From Malaya genurostris (Eukaryota; Arthropoda; Insecta; Diptera; Culicidae): a stretch of 64,000 nucleotides of DNA. Each line of letters opens with the position of its first letter. Positions within the stretch are counted from its first letter, which is position 1. The notes beneath the pieces are model-generated. The model was not told where the DNA came from, did no database searches, and worked only from the letters and a program-made list of their open reading frames with translations. The stretch lies in the NCBI RefSeq assembly GCF_030247185.1, contig NC_080571.1, forward strand, positions 67,556,172 through 67,620,171, written 5' to 3'. This document shows, one piece after another, positions 55,721 through 64,000 of this stretch. The translations under genes were made by a program, and so were the position numbers.

Positions 55721-58171
55721 CAGAATCAGGAATCAGAACAAATTGGCTCGAATGGCACGTTCCCCTTGATATTTGGAGATTTGTGCCTTGCCATCCATAT
55801 TATTTGTTTTCATTATTTTCCCGATGTGTTAGAGGGAGGGATCGAAGGGAAATGGTAAGGTTTGGACTAGGAGAATGGGGGAAATTGACGACACAAAAAA
55901 CATAGAAAGCAGAAGTAAATTCTGCACCCCTGAGGGATGCTGAACAATCTGCTGGGGATCACATTTAGTGAAAGCAGAAGTAAATTCTGAACCTTTGCGA
56001 GGTCCCGAACAGTCTGCTCTTAAAGCCTATTCAGGTTTGTTACTATGTACGTTTTTCTGATGAACGATACGTACATAGATTTTCTGAAAACCATAGTTCA
56101 GACGGAATTTTGTTTTCTCTAGAAGGCTCATTGAGTCATCGTCGATACTGCAGAAAAACATGCGTTTTCCCACAGTAACCGGACCCGCCTTGAGTAACAT
56201 CCACCGATTCAACAAAATCCCCGGATTTTGCAGATCTAATCTCATCAGAACATCGGATACAGCCAACCCTTCCTCAGTATCCCAAGGAATAGGAAGGCAA
56301 ACCCGATTTTGATGTAGACTGTAGGGTTCAATAATGAACTTACTATCGCCAGCCTGCTGGTTTATCAAACCAAGCTTCTGCTTGAGCCAGGCACTGCTCA
56401 TCTCATTCTCCGGAGAGAACCAGACGATGCCGTACCTAAGTCCACAGCCTTTGAAGCTTGGTATAAACTCCGTAGACGGCGTTGTGAAGAGACATTTGTT
56501 CAAGTCTCTTAATAAATGGGCTTTCAGGTCCTCAGTGAACATACCGTTCAACATCCGGACCTGAAAGCGCTCAGTTTGTTCGGACAAGTGGCCTCTAGAA
56601 GCAGAAGCCGCCTTTCCGAGAGCTTGTCTTTTGCGAATCTTCTTTTTTAGATTTCGCTCAAAGTTTTTACCTTTGTCTTCGCCTTCTGTTTCAACGGTGG
56701 AAGGCGAAGGACCGGGTTGAACATCCATCGCAGTCTGACTACTCTCGAATCCATTCCCTCTGACTTCCATATTCTGGTCGTTCCGACACTTTGTGACGGA
56801 ACTCCCAGGTTTCTGGCCATCAGACGGTTCGGAATGAGAGCAGTCAGATGATTGGATGTATTTTGTATCCATTTTCCGAAAAATAAAAGAGAAAAAAGCG
56901 ATACGAATTTAAAGCGTGAAAGCGCGCGAGGAAATACTCAACCTTTCGCTAGTGCGATCCAAAGTAAAAGAAAGCCGAAAGTGCGTTCCAAAAGAACAGA
57001 GTTGGATACTCACTAATACTTTAATCCTAATTAGGTAATCCCAAATTCTATGGCAGAGAATTTGTACGCAATTATATTCACAAGTAAATATAAATGCTTC
57101 GTATGGACGAGTGTGACAAACTGTCCAAATCTACACACACCGACCGAAGATACACTTGAAGTGTTAAATCGGAGTAATAAATTGTACACACAGTGGTGCA
57201 AACGTTCGAGACATGCTCGGCAAACCCGCAGCCCAACTGAAAACCCCAGAGCAGCCCCCCCAAAAGCTGTTATAAACCAACAGAACAATAAATACCACAG
57301 AGGTCAAAGTGCAAAAATGACATCTGATTTGCATCCAGTGCACTGTCTCCACAGCCAAGGGAAAAAGGAAGCGACCAGGACATCAATTTGAGCAGCACTG
57401 TTCGCGAGCAGTTCCCAAACCGTCCACACCGCGGTGTACAATTTAACACTCCTGTATCTATATAGAACAGCTAGCGCTGGCTTACCGCGCAGATTCCCTG
57501 CATGGCGCCAAGTAGTAAAGGGATATAATTTAAATCCAACGATCACACAGCGACAGATCGTGTGGAGATGAGCCAGAATGCTATTTACACATATAGCGAG
57601 TGCCCAAACAAAAAAGTTTGAAACTTTACTATCTTACCGGTATTGACCAGTACAAATAGTTTTACACCACCAGTTGCGATTGAAAGGCAACCGATTGGTG
57701 TGTATTTTGCATCTGTCACATACCTGAGTGCCCAAAGGCACCGAATGTAATGTGAAGATAGAGTGCAAAAACATTTATTTTTCCTCAGTGACACACATAG
57801 GAAGAATAAACTTACCTGAATGGTATGAGTTCATATCAAACCTGTATACTAGCCAAAGGGCTAATGGAATCCTATATACCGATGTTTGACCGGCAATATA
57901 ATAAAAACACAAACACTGGCTTGCGAAGACGCGATGATCGAAGCGACCATGGCGAAAAAAAAAGATCAGCAGCCATCAATTTGGCTGATCGGCACTTTAA
58001 AATATGCTGTTTCCAGCCACTAAAATGCACTCATTGCATCATTATAGGGTGCGACAACCCTTTAAAAACACTGAAACCACTTCTATAGCTTCCACTCGCG
58101 CAGTTTTCACTGTTTAAACCGACTTTTATTTCGGAGGGTGTTTGTGGTGTTGTGTCCACTACCCGATGCGG
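55721..58171. other. 2.45-kb insertion with DUF4780-like ORF, ~140-bp flanking direct repeats
   Basis: Absent from unit 1. Flanked on the left by 55577-55720 and on the right by 58172-58310, which are copies of the same 140-bp segment (50667-50810 in unit 1). Contains one long minus-strand ORF (56027-56872). Two tandem ~63-bp units sharing 'gaaagcagaagtaaattctg' (55906 and 55969) lie downstream of its stop. No LTRs, poly(A) tail or obvious TIRs seen. Composition and text differ from the surrounding repeats. Other open frames (57050-57391 +, 57304-57546 -) have no recognised domain. Confidence 0.75.
56027..56872 (-). CDS. Uncharacterised 281-aa protein, DUF4780-like
   Basis: Uninterrupted minus-strand frame. 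Residues 1-110 are hydrophilic, acidic then Lys/Arg-rich (FERNLKKKIRKRQALGKAA), probably disordered. Residues ~115-275 form a folded-looking region: LLRDLNKCLF, FKGCGLRYGIVWFSPENE, SSAWLKQKLG, NRVCLPIPWD, LDLQNPGILLNRWMLLKAG, FFCSIDDDSMSLLEKTKF and ending LNYGFQKIYVRIV. The order (short beta motif, 'WL' helix, proline hinge, 'L..QNPG...W' and 'L.YGF..I...') fits the insect domain DUF4780 as I remember it; this needs an HMM check. Function unknown; the fold may be RRM-like. The surrounding 2.45-kb block is an insertion, so it may belong to a mobile element. Single exon; start chosen as the first ATG. Confidence 0.65.
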   Translation of the reverse strand: MDTKYIQSSDCSHSEPSDGQKPGSSVTKCRNDQNMEVRGNGFESSQTAMDVQPGPSPSTVETEGEDKGKNFERNLKKKIRKRQALGKAASASRGHLSEQTERFQVRMLNGMFTEDLKAHLLRDLNKCLFTTPSTEFIPSFKGCGLRYGIVWFSPENEMSSAWLKQKLGLINQQAGDSKFIIEPYSLHQNRVCLPIPWDTEEGLAVSDVLMRLDLQNPGILLNRWMLLKAGPVTVGKRMFFCSIDDDSMSLLEKTKFRLNYGFQKIYVRIVHQKNVHSNKPE

Positions 58172-60733
58172 GTTTCCGAACCCCGCACATAGAGTTCGAA
58201 AGTTTTTCTGACTCGAAGAGTCGAAATACTTTAAAATTAAAGCCTCTATACTTGAAACAAAAAAATAAGTTCTATCGTAATGGGAATTGACTTCAATCTG
58301 TTGCGATACTGTTAGTATCGATACCAGAAGTATCGATACTAACAGTATCGCTCTGATGTGATATCGATACCAAAAATACCCGATTCTTCAAAAAAAAGTA
58401 ATGATACCTCAAAGTATCGACTCGGACATACCTAATGGGACATAGTAATATTGAGTTCATCTGTGGTAGTGTAATTTCTCCCCTCGCACTGACAACTTCA
58501 ACGAGAGCTCTTCTCTTTTAAATATATACACTACTGTAGTAGAAAGTGTGCACGCATCATGAGTGCGCGTGTTTATTTTCTTTTACCTCTAGCACTGCAT
58601 TGCACCAAAGTGCTAGAGCAGTGCTCTCAAACTCTTTGAGGTGGACGGAGATATTTTCACAAGCGTGTACACCGCTGTGAGCAACTGTGGTGTATGGTTT
58701 GCGTAGAAGAAGCGTGGGACGCGCAAAATCAGCAAAATAAAACAATTTATCGTTGAATTTTCGTTTTTCCTCGCAAGTTTATTATAGCAAGGCCAGGTCT
58801 ACTCTCTATTCATTGAAGTTCACAGAAGTGTTCGCTCACCATCACGCGCCAGTGATCACTTGGGTGTAGTTAGGCGAGAGTACGTGAGATCGATTCATGC
58901 GAAGAGAAAGTGGTTCTCTCGCACCAGCTTCTCACACACTCAAAGTCTGTTCAGCACACACTCAAAGTCTGTTCAGCACACACTCAAAGTCTGTCTAATG
59001 GACACTGAGAAAAAGTGCGCTTTCCGTTTTGTGTGGAGCCCACCGAATGCATCCGCAGTGTAGAAATGAAACTTACACTGGTGTATCACTTTAGTGAAAT
59101 GCCATCTATTACTACAGGAGAGATTCAAGAGCTCATATTGTTACCTCATATTGCAAAAAGAAAAAAAAACAAATCTTTGAGAATAATGCAACTAAGATTT
59201 TGGAAATTGTTTTTTGCTTTTCTCATATAGAAAGATGATGCGATCACTGTGAAAACTGACTTTTGAACCAAAGCCCGGATGCCCGAGTTTTATATACCAT
59301 TCGAATCAGTTCGTCGAGTACGCAAAATGTCTGTTTGTATGCGTTTGTTCAACGTTTCTTTGCACCAACTTTCCTCGGAGATGGCTGAACTGATTTTCAC
59401 ACCTAGATTCAAATGAAAAGTCTTGTGGTCCCTTACAAAATTCCTGGATTTTGTTTCGATCTGTCTTCCGTGCAAAAACAAATTGAAAATAAGAGCACCA
59501 ACTTTTATCGGAGATGGATGAACCGATTTTCACAATCTTATCAGGTGTACAACTTTCCGATAGGTGGATGTACCGGCTGAGGCTGGTTAAAATACATAGA
59601 TGATAATGCCTTTAAAGGGAGTGTGTACAGTGCCTAACGACTTGTCATCGCCGTTTCAGTGACAGTTGTTCTTGTTTTCGTATTATTCACGCTCGAAAAT
59701 GTCTGCTTATGTGCCAATTCTCGCCATTTGCGGGAAGTCGAAAAAAAAAAATGCAGCTGAAGCGCATCGAATGCTCTCAGAAACTTACGGTGATGCTGCT
59801 CTGAGTGGAAGAACGTGTCGGCAGTGGTTTCAAAGTTTTTAAAATGGTGATTTCGATGTCGAAGACAAACATGGCGGTGGAAGAGAAGAAACCTTCAAAG
59901 ATGAACAACTAGAAGCTTTGCTTGATGAAGATTCGTGCCAAACCCAAGAAGAGCTTGCCGAATCGTTGGGAGTAAGTCAGCAAGCGATTTCAAAACGTCT
60001 CAAGGCCCTGGGCATGATTCAGAAAGAAGAAAACTGGGTGCCGTGCGAGTTGAAACCGAGGGACATCGAGCGCCGTCTATTTGTATGTGAGCAACAGCTT
60101 CAAAGACCAAATCGTAAGGGGGTTTTACATCGAATCGTAACCGGTGATGAAAAGTGGGTTCGATACGATAATCCTAAACGCAGAAAATCGTGGGGAAAGC
60201 CCGGGCATGCGATGGAAAAATCGATTGCTTCATGGATAGCGTCAAAAGAGGACTCCTTTTTCGAGCCGGGATCCGAAAATTACCGGAAAGATGGGAGAAA
60301 GTTGTCGACAATACTTTGAATAATACATCTGTAGGCACTTTTTCGCAATAAAGCTTTTAATTTTGGAAAAACACGGAAGCATGTACAACTTTGATAGACC
60401 AAGTGAATTTTCTGAATTTCATCTGGATCTGACTTCTGGTTCCTGAATTGCAGGATTAAGAGTGTTGAACATTTCAAGCAGTGATACAGAACAGTGATGC
60501 AAAACACGGAAAATGGGACGGACGACCAAACGTATCCATTCCGGCTATACAAATCCCCGGCTTCTGATACCGCAAGCATTGGAAATAATGGTCACAAACT
60601 CTAAAATGGAACGAACTCACTTTTCTCAGTGATAGTTTGGCCGATTTTTACAAACTCTAATGAAAAGTCTAATGATTCCATACGGAAATCTTGAATTTCA
60701 TCCGCATCTGACTTCCGATTCCGGAATTACAGA
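58172..60733. repeat. Segmental duplication, unit 2 right part
   Basis: Matches 50667-53230, re-entering 144 bp before the point where the left part stopped. Ends at 'ccggaattacag' (60732); beyond this the sequence differs from unit 1. Contains second copies of the hairpin (58304-58350), 22-bp tandem array and mariner fossil. Confidence 0.93.
59699..60319 (+). pseudogene. Mariner transposase pseudogene (unit 2 copy)
   Basis: Same deleted mariner transposase as at 52198-52816, with the identical clean frame (59918-60319) and a slightly longer poly(A) run near 59741. The shared internal deletion proves that it was copied as part of the segmental duplication rather than by transposition. Confidence 0.85.
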
Positions 60734-61313
60734 CGGTGACGAGTGTCTCAAATTTCAAACCGCTACACACATGCACTGGTACGGAAGAAGAAAACAAAAC
60801 ACTGACTCTACAGTGAACAGTAACTGACGATGAACCGAGTTCATCGAGGGGTCCTATGTGAATGGTGTATGAAAAATCATAGACTATTCCATCATGAGTT
60901 TATCTTTGCTATCATTACGTCATATAAAAACATGACCTATCGATTTTGAACGGTAAGAAGAGTACCATAAAACCAAGAAAATTTATCAGCTTTGCGCCTA
61001 GCTAAAGCTGATGACATTGATTGCCTATACTTTTCTCCGAAACACTATTATTCCCGGGTTCCTGTGTTCGATGACTATCGTCATGTAATAAGCTACTGGA
61101 AGACCCAGTTTTCTAGATAACGCACTTCCCCGGTTGAAGGCCACAACCGCTGCTGTCAGTTCATCTTGTTGATGTGCTGTAACAATGATTGAGCGGTGTC
61201 AAAATCTGGACTGAATTGGAGCAAATGAGGTGTTTCGATTGCCAGTTCGAGCGGAATGGTGTCATCGTTTTGTTTTCCAGTGGAATTTTTATGTGACGAA
61301 CTTCAGTGCATCC
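60734..61313. other. Intergenic upstream of protease 5
   Basis: No gene or repeat recognised. Confidence 0.4.
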
Positions 61314-61321
61314 TATATAAG
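61314..61321 (+). promoter_or_regulatory. TATA box of protease 5
   Basis: TATATAAG 69 bp before the ATG at 61383. Confidence 0.65.
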
Positions 61322-61382
61322 TCATGATTCATGGTGGCACTGGCCATTAAGATTGTTTTTGCGGTCTAGGGAAAGTCGTGCC

Positions 61383-62054
61383 ATGAAAGTTTCGATATTC
61401 GTTTTTGTGGTTTTCGCGGTGACCGCGGTGTGCGCTGGTACTACTCATTTATATGGTAATTTTCACACAGAACAGGGATTTACACATTGCCATGTCTGCT
61501 GCAGATTGGGCGGATGATGCATGGCAGGCGCACCAGTTGATCCCGATGGCAGCCAGGATATTCGCTTTGAAGCATTCGAAACGCATGATTGGACTGGAGA
61601 AAATCATCGGCGGACACAAGGTTGATGTGAAGAATTTTCCGTACCAATTGTCGCTGAGAAGTAATGGAAACCATGTTTGCGGAGGATCAGTGATTTCACG
61701 CAGCTGGGCTCTGACGGCGGCTCATTGCCTATACCCGGGACGAGATGTCACGACCGTGGGTGTTAATTATGTGTTGACGTGGCGTTCGCCAGGTAAATAT
61801 TGGTTTGGTTTTACTTTCCCCAGATTTCACTGCGAGCTGGGAGCAGCGGTCGGTTGGCAGGTGGACAGATCTATAATGTGACACGAATAGTTATCCACCC
61901 GCAATACGATCCAACGCTGTTCAATAACGATGTGGCAGTGTTAAAGGTGTCAACGCCATTCAGTGGACAGCATGTGGCACCGGTTCTGCTGGCTCAAGAA
62001 GGATACAACCCCGCCGAAGGTATTCGAGGCGTGGTGTCAGGATGGGGAAGAACG
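61383..62054 (+). CDS. Trypsin-fold serine protease 5, 3' end not in window
   Basis: S1 zymogen, first three exons: 61383-61437, 61505-61755, 61824-62054 (179 codons). Exon 1 holds only the signal peptide MKVSIFVFVVFAVTAVCA. The first intron (67 bp, GTACTA donor, phase 1) could instead start at 61456 (GTAATT, 49 bp, adding six residues). Then a ~31-residue propeptide (DWADDAWQAHQL...) and LEK|IIGG; His in TAAHC, Asp in NNDVAVL. The second intron uses GTGGGT, phase 0. The third exon ends SGWGRT|GTATGT, the same intron position as in protease 2. No exon with the Cys-Gly-Asp-Ser-Gly-Gly block appears between 62055 and 64000, so the last intron exceeds 1.9 kb or the gene is truncated. Substrate specificity is therefore unknown. 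Confidence 0.88.
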
Positions 62055-64000
62055 GTATGTTAATTTGATTTTATGGTTGAATATTGTGCTAACTGTGGGT
62101 AAACAGAAACCGCTGTTTGCGACAATTGCTCGTATCGGTGTGGATTTTTTTTACATAAAAGTAAGCTTCAATGTGTCTAGTTAGGATATTGAATATCATG
62201 CTCGGTACGTGAGCAATACCGTGTCGCTGAACTCACTCGATTTTGAAACTTAAGTTTACTGTTGGTGAGATTTTCTAGAAGACATTGCACTTCGGCGCAA
62301 TCGATACATTTTTGGCTCTCAAAGCTAAGTGTCTGCTTAGCGATACACGCTGAATTGCAAAGTTGAACTAGTAGTTAAATTTGAACTGCTCACGCACTGA
62401 TTAGTCGAAAACAAATGTGCATTGTATGACGTATGGCATGTTTCTAACTGCTATTGTAGCAATAACGTGACTAGATAGCGACGGATCGTCTTCGTAATGT
62501 GGTTTGATGAAGACACACAAGTAAATTTTATTTAAAATGCCGTTGAATGAGCATTCACAAAGAAGTGAAAAAAACACTGGTGTACGTCCTAGTTTAAGGG
62601 AAAGGATTGCTTCCCTCATAAAATGCACAAATCTGCACAACCACTTGTATCTCATGCTATCACATAGGAATTTTTCTCAATAGGAGGGAAGATGAACCTA
62701 TCCCCCAAAAGACGACTGGAGTAAATTAAAGTGGGCAGTTCCATTTTCTGATTCCCACGCATACTTCTTTGTCGGGCTTTTGGATGACACAAGTCTCATA
62801 GTTGAAAATAACTGAAATGGTACTATTAGGTATTGATTACAGTAATATGGATAGTAAACCTCGAATAACGACGAATTCATTTAGAAATTTTATTAAAGAC
62901 ATTTACTACACACTCTCCCTCCAGAAAATGTCCTAATGATCATCTCTGAGCAAGAACCTTTAGTGCCAAGTTTGATAGCAATCCGTTCTGTACTTTCGGA
63001 GTTATAACGTTACATATATTACATCCCCTTTTTAAAGTGACTGCTGCATTCACCCTTCATATAGTCATATCTAAGGTATGATAGTCATAAACAAATATCG
63101 ATTCTCGTCAAATTATATGAATTTTTATGCCCCCCTATGTCCTTGACACTTGCTACGCTCCCTTTCCTAGAAACAACTCTTAAGACCATCCCTGAAGAGC
63201 AAGAAGTATCTGTGCTAAGTTTGGTGGTAATCCGTTCAGTAGTTCCGGAGTGTGGCCTTACAAACATACAAACTTACATCCTGTTTGCCATTCTCTATAG
63301 AAAGGTATTAGAGTTGCTGGAAAACCCGACTTTTGAACGGAACCTCGGAGACCCATAGTATTATAAAAATGTACAAGTGTGCACTTTTCGAATATATTTT
63401 TACCGCTCAATTTTCTCAGAGACGGCTGAACCGATTTTAACAAACTTAAAAGCTACTGTCGGGCCAATGATTAAGTTCAAAGATCAAATGGCTGTGACGT
63501 CTGAGATATAATTGTATAAGTGACGTAAACGACAAAACGCATTGTTTTTTTTATCGCACAAGTTTCTCGGAGATGGCTGAACCGTTTTTAACAAGTCTAA
63601 GCCCGTTTGAAAGCTATTCTTAGACCATTGATCAAGTTCGAAGATCAAATAGCTGTGACGTTTGGTTCCGGTGGTTAAGGTTTGAAAATTTTCAATCTTG
63701 AAAAATCACCATAGGGGGAAGTACACGAAATTGTAATTGTAATTGTATTTGATGCCAAAAGTCCCAAATTGCATGAAATTTTTTTTTAATATCGACTATC
63801 TGGAACTTTTTTCCAAGTCCCAGAATTTTTTTCTGGATAACACCTTAAATAAAATAAACCTAGATTCCCCAGTGTAATAGTACTGTAGTTGAGAAACCCG
63901 TGACACCAAAAGCGCCGTCTGGTGTAGAATGGGTGCGTAAATGCTCCTGAAATGCATGCATAAAGTTGCTTGCGCATTTAACACAACCACAGTAGCTAAT
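62055..64000. repeat. Long intron or intergenic sequence with families B and A
   Basis: 62935-63260: family B units ('gtgccaagtttgatagcaat', 'ggtggtaatccgttcagtag'). 63310-63720: degenerate family A units ('cagagacggctgaaccgatt', 'ggagatggctgaaccgtttt'). 63740-63850 resembles the third repeat of 6740-7060. No coding exon seen. Confidence 0.5.

Noticed and set aside
57050..57391. 113-codon + strand frame in the insertion
   Set aside because: Low-complexity composition, no domain, overlaps minus-strand frames; the only convincing ORF of the block is 56027-56872.

Overview
The window looks like mosquito (Culicidae, Diptera) genomic DNA. It is AT-rich and intron-bearing. It carries a dispersed cluster of digestive-type trypsin/chymotrypsin-fold (S1) serine protease genes with 60-70 bp introns, an I-clade-like LINE, RTE-type LINE fragments, several mariner/Tc1 (including ITmD37E-like) fossils, and many copies of degenerate 'tcagagatggctgaaccgatttt / gacttccggttccggaattacag' repeats that I associate with mosquito genomes. 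Species cannot be told from the sequence alone.

Genes. Five S1 proteases, all on the + strand: (1) 1-888, 5' end outside the window, with an unusual S1 pocket; (2) 17117-18137, four exons; (3) 32377-33323 and (4) 45783-46722, three exons each and close paralogues; (5) 61383-62054 and beyond, whose last exon is not in the window. Genes 2-5 have recognisable TATA boxes 55-70 bp upstream of the ATG, and all encode secreted zymogens (signal peptide, short propeptide, then IVGG or IIGG). Beyond these, a cryptic two-exon small gene (35500-35750, minus) sits inside a terminal-inverted-repeat element, and a 281-aa DUF4780-like ORF (56027-56872, minus) sits in a 2.45-kb block inserted into a duplicated segment.

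Layout. 1-900 protease 1; 900-10000 nested repeats with a (TA)n tract, a LINE ORF1 fossil, an RTE fragment and a mariner-like element; 10900-16300 two mariner fossils, three MITE-like elements and a repeat array; 17000-18300 protease 2; 19300-19850 mariner fossil; 19861-26223 a full-length 6.4-kb non-LTR retrotransposon with target-site duplications and two long ORFs; 26450-27420 foldback repeats; 28200-31950 transposase and LINE debris; 32300-33500 protease 3; 33700-38500 inverted-repeat-rich region with the small gene and a THAP-domain fossil; 38957-41665 a TIR-bounded repeat element; 43186-45223 RTE fragment and an ITmD37E-like element; 45700-46750 protease 4; 47158-60733 repeats and a 4.9-kb tandem segmental duplication, the second unit interrupted by the DUF4780-like block; 61300-62060 protease 5; then repeats.

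The proteases are the only clear host genes. Their intron positions differ in a way that records family history, and transposons have inserted between them and spread them apart. Everything was read by eye from the sequence; domain names not backed by catalytic motifs should be treated as hypotheses.
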